A DNA stretch of 61,606 bases from Sphingomonas sp. Leaf9 (GTDB lineage: Bacteria; Pseudomonadota; Alphaproteobacteria; Sphingomonadales; Sphingomonadaceae). This document shows, piece by piece, positions 24,885 through 32,858 of this stretch; the first letter of the stretch is position 1, and the number at the start of each line of letters is the position of its first letter. Location of the stretch: assembly GCF_001421355.1 (NCBI RefSeq), contig NZ_LMKC01000002.1, positions 779,623 to 841,228 of the forward strand. Direction: 5' to 3'. The position numbers and the translations under genes are program-made. The notes under the pieces were generated by a model. It was given only the letters and a program-made list of their open reading frames with translations. It was not told the origin of the DNA and ran no database searches.

Positions 24885-25547
24885 TCAACCGGCCTCGCGC
24901 AGTTCGATCGCGCGCGCGAACACCGCCGCGAACATCTCGGGCGTCAGCCGCCCGGTATTCTGGTTGTAGCGCGAGCAGTGGAAGCTATCGATCAGCACGA
25001 TCCCGCTCGGCATCCGATGTTCCGCCAGATGCGCGAACCGGGCCTTGGGCAGGCGCCCGCCCAGCGCCTTCACCGCCGACTGGTGCGCGATCGCACCCAG
25101 CGCGACGACGACGCGCAGCGACGGCATCGCCGACAGGTCGGCGTCGAGGAACGTACGGCAGGTGCGGATTTCCTCGGGCGTCGGCTTGTTTTCCGGCGGC
25201 AGGCAGCGGACGGCGTTGATGACCGCAATCCCCTTGGGCACCGGCGCATCGTCGACCTTGCCGGTGTAAGTTCCTTCGGCAAGGCCCGCTTCGATCAGCG
25301 TGTTCCAGAATAACGGACCCGATCGGTCGCCGGTAAAGGGGCGGCCGGTGCGGTTGGCCCCCTGCAGGCCTGGCGCCAGGCCGATGATCGCTAGCCACGG
25401 ATCGGCATCGGCCAGCGGGGCGACCGGGGCATTCCACCAGTTGGGATGCTCGACGCGCAGGCTTTCGCGCAGTTCGACGAGGCGCGAGCAAAGCGTGCAG
25501 TCGGGGGAGGGATTGGCGGCGGTGTCGGTGGGGGTAGCGATTTCCAT
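24885..25547 (-). CDS. Uracil-DNA glycosylase, family 5 (UDGb) type
   Basis: A 220-residue DNA repair enzyme. It has the iron-sulfur cysteines starting with C17-x-x-C20, motif 1 GLAPGLQGANRTGRPFTGD (from residue 56) and motif 2 near HCSRYNQNTGRLT. In place of the catalytic Asp/Asn of other uracil glycosylases, GLAPG is the UDGb signature. UDGb enzymes excise uracil, hypoxanthine and related bases. The gene is divergent from folK, with start codons only 22 bp apart, so the two promoters must overlap the opposing gene. Confidence 0.9.
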   Translation of the reverse strand: MEIATPTDTAANPSPDCTLCSRLVELRESLRVEHPNWWNAPVAPLADADPWLAIIGLAPGLQGANRTGRPFTGDRSGPLFWNTLIEAGLAEGTYTGKVDDAPVPKGIAVINAVRCLPPENKPTPEEIRTCRTFLDADLSAMPSLRVVVALGAIAHQSAVKALGGRLPKARFAHLAEHRMPSGIVLIDSFHCSRYNQNTGRLTPEMFAAVFARAIELREAG

Positions 25548-25569
25548 CCGCAGCCGATAGGCGCAGCCG

Positions 25570-26046
25570 ATGGCGACCTCAACCTATGCGATTGCGATCG
25601 GATCGAACCGTTGGGGCCGCCACGGCAGTCCGACCGCCGAAGTACGCGCCGCCATCGCCGCGCTGGACGGTGTGCGCGCCGTCGCGCCGATCATGGCCAG
25701 CGCACCGCTGGGGCCGTCGCTCAGGCGCTATGCCAACACCGTGCTGTTGTTGGATACGTCGCTGTCGCCGCCCGCTATGCTCGCGCAGTTGAAGGCCATC
25801 GAGCGCAGCTTCGGCCGGCGGCGCGGGCGACGCTGGGGATCGCGGGTGATCGATCTGGACATCATCCTGTGGTCGGGGGGCAGCTGGCACGGCCCCGGCC
25901 TGTGCGTGCCGCATATCGCATTTCGCGAGCGGACGTTCGTGTTGCGCCCGCTGCGCCATATCGCGCCCGACTGGCGCGATCCGGTGTCGGGACGAACGAT
26001 CCGCCAGTTGCACCAACTGGTTGACCGCGCCCGTCCGCGGGATTAG
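25570..26046 (+). CDS. folK: 2-amino-4-hydroxy-6-hydroxymethyldihydropteridine pyrophosphokinase
   Basis: A 158-residue HPPK that transfers pyrophosphate from ATP to 6-hydroxymethyl-7,8-dihydropterin in folate synthesis. Family features are AIAIGSNR at the N-terminus, the ATP-binding RRWGSRVIDLDII, and PH-x-x-FRERTFVLRPL. Length is typical. It is divergent from the uracil-DNA glycosylase and is followed by tRNA-Lys; folP, the next enzyme of the pathway, lies about 13 kb away. Confidence 0.94.
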   Translation: MATSTYAIAIGSNRWGRHGSPTAEVRAAIAALDGVRAVAPIMASAPLGPSLRRYANTVLLLDTSLSPPAMLAQLKAIERSFGRRRGRRWGSRVIDLDIILWSGGSWHGPGLCVPHIAFRERTFVLRPLRHIAPDWRDPVSGRTIRQLHQLVDRARPRD

Positions 26047-26061
26047 GGGCGGGGGCTTCGT

Positions 26062-26137
<76 letters not shown>

Positions 26138-26171
26138 CTTCCGCACCGCCGGGATTCTCTTGCGTTCTCCG

Positions 26172-26705
26172 TTACTTGGCGTCGCAGTTGCCGATGCGCT
26201 TCGCCTCGACATGGACCTTTTGCGACATCGTCGTCTTGCCGGTCATTTCCATCTGCTGATCGGTCGTGAAGCTGGTCGGGGTGAAGGTGCCGGTGGTCTT
26301 GCCCTTCATCTGCATGTCGCCGGGCAGCTTGCAGCTGACTTCGCTCTCGATCTTGCCGCCGGCGAAGCTGTTGCTGGTGACGGTGCAGTCCGCGCCGGAC
26401 TGCTTCAGCATCTCTTCAGGCCCCTTGGCCGCCTGTTCGGGCGTGATGCAGACGCTGGCGGTCTGTGCCGGCGGGTTGGCGGGCATTCCGGCGGGCATGT
26501 TCGCCATCTTCAGGTCGCTGACCTGCGTGCGGACCTCCCATTTGCCGGCCTCCAGCTTCGGCGTCTCCGCGCCCGACCCGGTTTCGGAGGACACGATCTC
26601 ACCGGTCGCGGAATTGCTGGTCAGGGTGGTCGAGCCGGTCTTCTGGTCGCCGCACGCCGACAGCGCCAGTGCGCCCAGCGCCATCAGAGGGATCAGTTTC
26701 TTCAC
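26172..26705 (-). CDS. DUF3617 lipoprotein
   Basis: A 177-residue lipoprotein: MKKLIPLMALGALALSACG with lipidated Cys19, then a Ser/Thr-rich linker and a DUF3617 domain (AGKWEVRTQVSDL, SVCITPEQA, conserved cysteines in ADCTV, VSCKLPG and GNCDAK). DUF3617 proteins are periplasmic and of unknown role. The GTG at 26705 is the likely start because AGGAG sits eight bases upstream; another in-frame GTG lies three codons earlier. It is divergent from the PAP2 gene. Confidence 0.85.
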   Translation of the reverse strand: MKKLIPLMALGALALSACGDQKTGSTTLTSNSATGEIVSSETGSGAETPKLEAGKWEVRTQVSDLKMANMPAGMPANPPAQTASVCITPEQAAKGPEEMLKQSGADCTVTSNSFAGGKIESEVSCKLPGDMQMKGKTTGTFTPTSFTTDQQMEMTGKTTMSQKVHVEAKRIGNCDAK

Positions 26706-26767
26706 GCATCGCACTCCTGCTATGGTTTTCGGGCGACACTTTATCGCGCTCCCGCGTTGCGACAGGC

Positions 26768-27490
26768 ATGAGCGACACCCTTCGTCCTGAACCCCGCCCG
26801 TCCCGTCGCGTTCCGTGGAGCATCATCGGCGTCGCCGCCGCCGGGTTCGTCCTGCTGGCGCTGTTCCTCCTCGCCGACCGGGTGGTGGAGGGGGGCAGTT
26901 TCGCGTTCGACCGGCGGCTGTTGCTGGCGCTGCGCGGGACCGATGGCGCACCGGTCGCGTCCGAGAAGTTCACGTCGATGGTCCGCGACATCACGGCGCT
27001 CGGCAGTACGACCGTCCTGACCATCCTCGTCGTCTTCGTCGCGTTGCTGCTGGCCAGTGCCGGGCGGTGGCGGACCGGGGTGCTGATCGCGGCGGCGTGC
27101 GCCAGCGGCAGTTGGGCGAATGTCCTGTTCAAGCACGCTATCGCCCGCACGCGCCCCGACCTGGTCCCGCACCTGATGGCGGAAACGTCGAACAGTTTCC
27201 CGAGCGGTCATGCCGCCAATTCGGCGATCGTCTATCTGACGCTGGCGACGCTCGCCTGGCCGCTGCTGCGCCAGCCGGCGGCGCGCGGCTTTGCCATGGG
27301 CGCGGCGGTGCTGCTGGTCGTCGCGATCGGGGTCAGCCGGGTCTATCTGGGCGTACACTGGCCGAGCGACGTGGTGGCCGGATGGCTGTTCGGCGCGCTG
27401 TGGGCGATCGGATGGTGGCGGATCGAATTGCGGGTGCTCGCGCGGTCGGTAACGACGGAAACCTTTGCGAGTGGTCGCAGGGCGAGGTAG
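26768..27490 (+). CDS. PAP2-family membrane phosphatase
   Basis: A 240-residue integral membrane protein with about six transmembrane segments. All three phosphatidic acid phosphatase motifs are present: KHAIARTRP, FPSGHAAN with the first catalytic His, and SRVYLGVHWPSDV with the nucleophilic His and the Asp. Substrates may be phosphatidate, phosphatidylglycerophosphate or undecaprenyl pyrophosphate; context does not decide. The ATG at 26768 begins the conserved protein; upstream frame is shadow sequence. Confidence 0.92.
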   Translation: MSDTLRPEPRPSRRVPWSIIGVAAAGFVLLALFLLADRVVEGGSFAFDRRLLLALRGTDGAPVASEKFTSMVRDITALGSTTVLTILVVFVALLLASAGRWRTGVLIAAACASGSWANVLFKHAIARTRPDLVPHLMAETSNSFPSGHAANSAIVYLTLATLAWPLLRQPAARGFAMGAAVLLVVAIGVSRVYLGVHWPSDVVAGWLFGALWAIGWWRIELRVLARSVTTETFASGRRAR

Positions 27491-27523
27491 CGTTAGCGCA
27501 AACAACGAGATGTGGAGGGATGG

Positions 27524-27976
27524 ATGACGGCGAAATTCGCGTTGGCGATGGCAGCGTTGCTGGTGGGTGCAGGCAGCGCGCGGGCGCAGATCGCGCCGGT
27601 CGGCGGCGCGCCGAGCAGCTCGCCCAATTCCGAGGACACGACGCACAGCGTCAACAACGACCGCGACCAGCAATTCGCGCTCGACAAGATTCGCGACGAA
27701 GCCGGCACGACGGTCGATGCCCGCGCGTCGCGCCGCAGCTCCAGGAACATCGTCGCGGCGACCGCCGCCGACCTGACCGTGGGCGCATCGGTGTTCGACA
27801 AGACCGGCGTGGCGCTGGGTACGATCGAGGCGGTGAAGCCCGAGGGCGTGCAGCTGCTGGCGGGCGCCTCGCGGGCGATGGTGCCGGCGGAAGTGTTTGG
27901 TAAGGTCCGCGGGAAACTGGTGCTGAACGTCACCAAGGCCGAATTAGCGCAGCAGACCGGGGCCGGGGCGCGCTGA
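27524..27976 (+). CDS. Secreted small protein with PRC-barrel-like segment
   Basis: A 150-residue protein with a signal peptide (MTAKFALAMAALLVGAGSARA). The mature protein has a Ser/Asn-rich part, then DLTVGASVFDKTGVALGTIEAV, which resembles a PRC-barrel strand-turn unit, and ends in an Ala/Gln-rich tail. No enzymatic motif was seen. GGAGGG is five bases before the ATG at 27524. Similar small proteins occur in sphingomonads, so it is probably real despite having no named family. It is followed by family-3 repeats. Confidence 0.65.
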   Translation: MTAKFALAMAALLVGAGSARAQIAPVGGAPSSSPNSEDTTHSVNNDRDQQFALDKIRDEAGTTVDARASRRSSRNIVAATAADLTVGASVFDKTGVALGTIEAVKPEGVQLLAGASRAMVPAEVFGKVRGKLVLNVTKAELAQQTGAGAR

Positions 27977-28086
27977 CGGCGTGAGGGCCATCCCAGCGAG
28001 GGTTGAAATCTGGTGACGCAGACACAGGCCGGTCCCGTCGGTCTAGGGGGAGGGTGGTGAACGCTCCAAGCCCCTGCAAAGCGCCG

Positions 28087-28164
28087 TGTACCCCCGCGCA
28101 GGCGGGGGTACAGAGTAACGGCAGGACAGCCTTCGTGGCCCTGGATCCCCGCCTGCGCGGGGAT
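28087..28164. repeat. Palindromic repeat family 3 (paired hairpins)
   Basis: Two palindromes: TGTACCCCCGCGCAGGCGGGGGTACA at 28087-28112 (given here as its arms TGTACCCCCGC and GCGGGGGTACA) and ATCCCCGCCTGCGCGGGGAT at 28145-28164. They occupy the 270-bp gap between convergent genes. The remainder of the gap, including a short CGATCGTTCGATGATATCG patch near 28185, shows no gene. Confidence 0.75.
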
Positions 28165-28246
28165 ACGGTCTCGCTGTGGATCGATCGTTCGATGATATCG
28201 TCTGGGTCCACGACGGTGCGGAGATACCCGCACCGAGAAGCGCGTC

Positions 28247-28915
28247 CTACCCGTCCAGCTGGGCCAGCAATGCCTGCGCCGCAAGCGTTTCCGCTTCCTG
28301 CTTCGACGCGCCCGTCGCTTCGGCGGGGGCGAGCTTGCCGATCGTCACGCGCACGGTGAAGCGCGGGGCGTGGCCGGGGCCGCTCTTGTCGACGATCGCA
28401 TATTCGGGCGGGCGGCGGTTGTTGGCGGCGGCCCATTCCTGCAGCGCGGATTTGGGATGGCGCGGCACGCGAAGCTGCGCGTCGATCCGCGATCCCCACA
28501 AATCGCGCACCAACGTACGTGCAGCGTCATGGCCGTGGTCGAGATAAAAGGCACCGATCAGCGCCTCCATCACGTCGCCCAGCACATTGTCGCTGTTGCC
28601 TGCGCCGTCGTCGCGCGCCTGCTTGCCGAGCTTGAGGTGGGGCACCACGCCGATGCCGCGCGCGATCTCCGCACAGACCGCGCCGGTCACGAGCGCGTTG
28701 AACCGCTTCGACAGCGCGCCTTCGCTTTCGGAGGGAAAGCGGTCGTAGAGCCATTCGGCGACGGCGAGGCCCAGCACGCGGTCGCCGAGGAATTCGAGCC
28801 GCTCATAGGTCGCGCGCGCGGTGCTGCCATGGGTCAGCGCGCGGGCGTAATCGTCGATCCGGGTGGGCGCGCGGCCCAGTGCCTGCGCGACCCAGCCATG
28901 CAGGGCGTCGCTCAG
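28247..28915 (-). CDS. rnc: Ribonuclease III
   Basis: The double-strand-specific RNase that processes rRNA and mRNA. The nuclease domain has ERLEFLGDRVLGL (signature) and the metal-binding acidic residues of DVMEALIGAFYLD. The C-terminal double-stranded RNA-binding domain includes KSALQEWA and GASKQEAETLAAQ. The start is unusual: the codon aligning with the normal N-terminus is CTG at 28915-28913, overlapping the lepB stop as CTGA, with GGGGAAGG upstream. It would give 222 residues and 26 residues before ALTHGS, as in other RNase III proteins. GTG at 28939 or ATG at 28975, both inside lepB, are alternatives. The expected era gene does not follow. Confidence 0.93.
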   Translation of the reverse strand: MSDALHGWVAQALGRAPTRIDDYARALTHGSTARATYERLEFLGDRVLGLAVAEWLYDRFPSESEGALSKRFNALVTGAVCAEIARGIGVVPHLKLGKQARDDGAGNSDNVLGDVMEALIGAFYLDHGHDAARTLVRDLWGSRIDAQLRVPRHPKSALQEWAAANNRRPPEYAIVDKSGPGHAPRFTVRVTIGKLAPAEATGASKQEAETLAAQALLAQLDG

Positions 28916-29763
28916 AAGCCTTCCCCGACCCGGTGCCACCGCGCGGCCGAGAACCAGGTCCAGGGCAGCAGCCACTGTGCCGATCCATCGGTCGAGAAGA
29001 AGTTCACGACGGCCTTGCCCTCGATATTCTCCAGCGGAACGATGCCGATGCCGCCGCCTTCGCGTGCCGGGAAGCGGCTGTCGGCGCTGTCGTCGCGATT
29101 GTCGCCCATCAGGAAAGCGTGGCCGGCGGGCACGGTGAACACGCCGGTATCATCGGCCTCGGTCGTGCCGAGGTCGAGGACGTTGTAGCTCTTGCCGTTC
29201 GGCAGCGTCTCGCGGAACTGCGGATAGGCGCAGACCGGCTGGTTCGCGACGACCTTTTGGAAGCTGTAGTCGCAGTCGGTATTGGGCGACACCGGCGCGA
29301 TCCAGTCGGCGACGCGCTGCTTTGGGATCGCCTTGCCGTTCAGGAACAGCTGTCCGCCGCGCATCTGCACCGTGTCGCCGGGGATGCCGATGACGCGCTT
29401 GATATAGTCCTGCTTCGCGGCCGGTGGTGCCTTGAACACCACCACATCGCCGCGCGCGGGCGTGCGGGGCAGGATGCGGCCGGGGATCAGCGGCATGCCC
29501 CATGGCAGCGAATAGCGCGAATAGCCGTAGTTCCATTTGGTGATGAACAGATAGTCGCCGATCATCAGCCGCGGCTGCATCGACCCCGAGGGGATCGAGA
29601 AGGGCGAGAACAGGAACGACCGGATGATGAACACCACGATGGCGAGCTTCAGCAGGAAGACCATCAGGTCGGCCCCCTCCGAACGCTTCGGCTTGGAGGC
29701 GGGCGCGGGCGGAGTCGGCGTGGGGGTAGCCGGTACGGGGTCGAGAGCCATGAAGTGAGCCAT
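28912..29763 (-). CDS. lepB: Signal peptidase I
   Basis: A 283-residue inner-membrane serine protease that removes secretory signal peptides. After a Pro/Thr-rich cytoplasmic N-terminus there is one transmembrane segment (about residues 33-48). The catalytic nucleophile is Ser61 in IPSGSM and the general base is Lys122 in DYIKRVIGIPGD. GDNRDDSADSR marks the family's box E. The start is either 29763 or 29751. It overlaps rnc downstream and is divergent from pgi. Confidence 0.95.
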   Translation of the reverse strand: MAHFMALDPVPATPTPTPPAPASKPKRSEGADLMVFLLKLAIVVFIIRSFLFSPFSIPSGSMQPRLMIGDYLFITKWNYGYSRYSLPWGMPLIPGRILPRTPARGDVVVFKAPPAAKQDYIKRVIGIPGDTVQMRGGQLFLNGKAIPKQRVADWIAPVSPNTDCDYSFQKVVANQPVCAYPQFRETLPNGKSYNVLDLGTTEADDTGVFTVPAGHAFLMGDNRDDSADSRFPAREGGGIGIVPLENIEGKAVVNFFSTDGSAQWLLPWTWFSAARWHRVGEGF

Positions 29764-29876
29764 GCGTGCGCCGGGGCGAGGCGTCAAGCGGGTTGGACGC
29801 GATCTTGGCTGGACCTCCCCCCGGTCCGCGCTCTAGGGCTGCCCGCATCCTAACCGACGACAGCACGAGGGACGAT

Positions 29877-31373
29877 ATGGCGATGCAGGACTGGTCCGCG
29901 ATCGAGGGGCTTGGCAGCTCGAAGCTCACCGAATTGTTCGCGAACGATCCCGACCGGCTGAGCAAGCTGACCGTCGATGTCGCGGGGGTGCATTTCGATT
30001 TCGCCAAGACGCATCTCGACGATGCCGCGATTGCGGCATTCACCGGCCTCGCCACTACGATGGAACTCGCCGCCAAGCGTGATGCGCTGTTTTCAGGCGC
30101 GGTGGTCAATGTGACCGAGGGCCGCGCAGCGACCCACACGGCCGAGCGCGGCGAGGGCAATCCGGACGACGTGGCGCAGGCGCGCGCGTTCCAGTCGCGG
30201 ATGCGGCAGGTGATCGACGCGATCGAGGCCGATGCGTTCGGCCCCGTCCGCCACATCCTGCACGTCGGCATCGGCGGATCGGCGCTCGGCCCCGACCTGA
30301 TCTTCGACGCGCTGGGCCGGGACGAGGACAAGTATGACGTGGCGATCGTGTCGAACGTCGATGGCGTGGCGATGGAGGAGGCGTTGAAGGGCTTCGATCC
30401 GGCCGCCACGCTGCTGGTCGTCGCGTCCAAGACCTTCACCACGACCGAGACGATGCTGAACGCCGAGTCGGCAATGGCGTGGATGCGCGAGGGCGGGGTC
30501 GAGGACCCGTTCGGACGCGTGATCGCGCTGACCGCGTCGCCCGACAAGGCGGTGGAATGGGGCGTCGACGAAACCCGCGTATTGCCGTTCGCCGAGTCGG
30601 TCGGCGGGCGTTATTCACTGTGGTCGACGCTGGGGTTCCCGTTCGCGCTGGCGTTGGGGTTCCAGGCCTATGAGGAGTTGCTGGAGGGTGCGGCGGAGAT
30701 GGACCGCCATTTCCGCCTGACCGAGCCGGCCAAGAATGCGCCGGTGCTGGCCGCCTTTGCCGACCTCTATTATTCGCAGGTCCGGGGCCTCGAGACGCGG
30801 GCGACCTTTGCCTATGACGAGCGGCTGCGGCTGCTGCCGTCCTATCTCCAGCAGCTGGAGATGGAATCGAACGGCAAGTCGGTGACGGCGGCAGGTGAGC
30901 CGTTGGGGCGCAATTCGGCGGCGATCACCTGGGGTGGGGTCGGCACCGATGCGCAGCACGCGGTGTTCCAGCTGCTGCACCAGGGCACGCGGATCGTGCC
31001 GCTGGAGTTCGTCGCGGTGGTCGAGGCAGGCGATACGCTCGACCCGGCACACCATCGGCAGCTGCTGCTCAACGCCTTTGCACAGGGTGCGGCGCTGATG
31101 GCGGGGAAGGCCAATGCCGATCCGGCGCGGGCCTATGCCGGCGACCGGCCGTCGTCGACGATCCTGTTGCAGGACCTCGACCCGCGCACGCTGGGCGCGC
31201 TGATCGCGTTCTATGAGGCGCGGGTGTTCGTGAACGCGGCGCTGCTGGGCATCAATCCGTTCGACCAGTTCGGCGTCGAGCTTGGAAAAGAAATGGCGAA
31301 GGCAGCCGATGCGGGCGGTCAGACGTTCGATGCGTCGACCAACGACCTTCTGGCACGGGCAGGACTTGCATGA
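29877..31373 (+). CDS. pgi: Glucose-6-phosphate isomerase
   Basis: A 498-residue cytoplasmic enzyme interconverting glucose 6-phosphate and fructose 6-phosphate. Key parts are HVGIGGSALGPDLIF, the sugar-phosphate site SKTFTTTETM, LLPSYLQQLEMESNGKS and the C-terminal signature FVNAALLGINPFDQFGVELGKEM. ACGAGGGA precedes the ATG at 29877. Its stop overlaps the start of glutathione reductase by four bases. Confidence 0.97.
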   Translation: MAMQDWSAIEGLGSSKLTELFANDPDRLSKLTVDVAGVHFDFAKTHLDDAAIAAFTGLATTMELAAKRDALFSGAVVNVTEGRAATHTAERGEGNPDDVAQARAFQSRMRQVIDAIEADAFGPVRHILHVGIGGSALGPDLIFDALGRDEDKYDVAIVSNVDGVAMEEALKGFDPAATLLVVASKTFTTTETMLNAESAMAWMREGGVEDPFGRVIALTASPDKAVEWGVDETRVLPFAESVGGRYSLWSTLGFPFALALGFQAYEELLEGAAEMDRHFRLTEPAKNAPVLAAFADLYYSQVRGLETRATFAYDERLRLLPSYLQQLEMESNGKSVTAAGEPLGRNSAAITWGGVGTDAQHAVFQLLHQGTRIVPLEFVAVVEAGDTLDPAHHRQLLLNAFAQGAALMAGKANADPARAYAGDRPSSTILLQDLDPRTLGALIAFYEARVFVNAALLGINPFDQFGVELGKEMAKAADAGGQTFDASTNDLLARAGLA

Positions 31374-32719
31374 GCGATTACGATTACGACCTCTTCGTCA
31401 TCGGCGCGGGATCGGGCGGCACCCGCGCCGCCCGCGTCTCTGCGGCGCACGGCGCGAAGGTGGCGGTGGCGGAGGAATATCGCGTCGGCGGGACCTGCGT
31501 CATCCGCGGCTGCGTGCCCAAGAAGCTGCTGGTGTACGGCGCGCACTTTGCCGAGGATCTGCGCGATGCGAAGGCGTTCGGCTGGGACGTGCCGCCGCAA
31601 TGCGATTTCAGCTGGCCGCGACTGCGCGACAATGTGCTCTCCGAGGTCGACCGGATCAACGGCGCCTACACAGCCACGCTGGAGAATCATGGCGTCGACA
31701 TCATCCACGAGCGCGCGGTCGTAAGCGGCCCGCATTCGGTGAAGCTGGCGAGCGGGCGCGAGGTGACGGCCGAGCGTATCCTGATCGCGGTCGGGGCACG
31801 GCCGGCGGTGCCAAGCTGTCCGGGGGCGGAACATGGCATCACCTCGAACGAGGCGTTCCATCTGGATGCCATCCCGAAGCGCATCCTGATCGCGGGCGCG
31901 GGCTATATCGCCAATGAATTCGCCGGCGTGTTCCATCAGTTCGGTGCGCACGTCATCCTCATCAACCGCAGCGATGTGATCCTGCGCGGGTATGACGAGT
32001 CGATCCGCGACCGGTTGCTGCAGATTTCGATGACCAAGGGCATCGAGTTCCGCTTCCATGCCGAGTTCGAAGGCATCGAGAAGGGCGAGGATGGCTGCCT
32101 GACCGTCAAGATGTCGGGGCACGAACCGGTGACGGTCGACATGGTGATGTTCGCGACCGGCCGCGTGCCCAATACCGATGGCCTGGGGCTGGAGAATGCC
32201 GGCGTCACGCTGGACGACAAGGGCGCGGTGCAGGTCGACGATCAGGCGCAGTCGAGCTGTCCGTCGATCTATGCGGTGGGCGACGTCACCAATCGCGTGC
32301 AGCTGACCCCGGTTGCGATTCGCGAAGGGCAGGCGTTCGCCGACCGCACCTATGGCGGCAAGGACGTGTACGTCGATTACGACTGCATCCCGAGCGCGGT
32401 GTTCAGCCACCCGCCGATGGCAGGCGTCGGCATGACCGAGGGCGAGGCGAAGACGAAGCTCGGCTCGGTCAAGGTGTACCTGTCCGACTTCCGCCCGATG
32501 AAGAACGTGCTGGCCGGGCGCAACGAGCGCGCGCTGTACAAGATGATCTGCGAGGAGACGACAGGGCGGATCGTCGGCCTGCACATGATCGGGCCGGATG
32601 CGCCGGAAATCCTGCAGGCCGCCGCCATCGCGGTAAAGGCCGGGCTGACGAAGGACGCGTTCGACCAGACGGTCGCGCTGCATCCGACGATGGCCGAAGA
32701 ACTGGTATTGATGCGGTAG
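31370..32719 (+). CDS. gor: Glutathione-disulfide reductase
   Basis: A 449-residue flavoprotein reducing glutathione disulfide with NADPH. It has the FAD-binding GAGSGGTRAA, the redox disulfide Cys43 and Cys48 in GGTCVIRGCVPKK, the second nucleotide-binding GAGYIANEFAG with NRSDVILRGYD following, YAVGDVTN, and the catalytic HPTMAEE at the C-terminus. GGTCVIRGC identifies glutathione rather than lipoamide substrate. It is translationally coupled to pgi (ATGA), linking it to hexose phosphate metabolism, the source of NADPH. Confidence 0.96.
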   Translation: MSDYDYDLFVIGAGSGGTRAARVSAAHGAKVAVAEEYRVGGTCVIRGCVPKKLLVYGAHFAEDLRDAKAFGWDVPPQCDFSWPRLRDNVLSEVDRINGAYTATLENHGVDIIHERAVVSGPHSVKLASGREVTAERILIAVGARPAVPSCPGAEHGITSNEAFHLDAIPKRILIAGAGYIANEFAGVFHQFGAHVILINRSDVILRGYDESIRDRLLQISMTKGIEFRFHAEFEGIEKGEDGCLTVKMSGHEPVTVDMVMFATGRVPNTDGLGLENAGVTLDDKGAVQVDDQAQSSCPSIYAVGDVTNRVQLTPVAIREGQAFADRTYGGKDVYVDYDCIPSAVFSHPPMAGVGMTEGEAKTKLGSVKVYLSDFRPMKNVLAGRNERALYKMICEETTGRIVGLHMIGPDAPEILQAAAIAVKAGLTKDAFDQTVALHPTMAEELVLMR

Positions 32720-32726
32720 TTTTCGA

Positions 32727-32857
32727 TCCTCCCTGGCACGGGGGGGGACCATGCGCAGCATGGTGGAGGGGGATCGCGGCGCAACGCCACGGTTCCGTAT
32801 GCAGACAACCCCCTCCACCACCGCTCCGCGGCGGTCCCCTCCCCGTGCCGGGGAGGA
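32727..32857. repeat. Palindromic repeat family 2, copy C
   Basis: Outer arms TCCTCCCTGGCACGGGGGGG and CCCCGTGCCGGGGAGGA, inner hairpins GACCATGCGCAGCATGGTGG and CCACCACCGCTCCGCGGCGG, and a core CACGGTTCCGTATG that is the reverse complement of the core in copy D. It lies between the convergent gor and symporter genes. Confidence 0.87.
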
Positions 32858-32858
32858 T

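Noticed and set aside
28247..28975. ATG at 28975 as the RNase III start
   Set aside because: It would add 20 Ala/Gly/Arg-rich residues before the normal N-terminus and overlap lepB by 64 bases; the closer CTG or GTG start fits the family length better, though it is not excluded.
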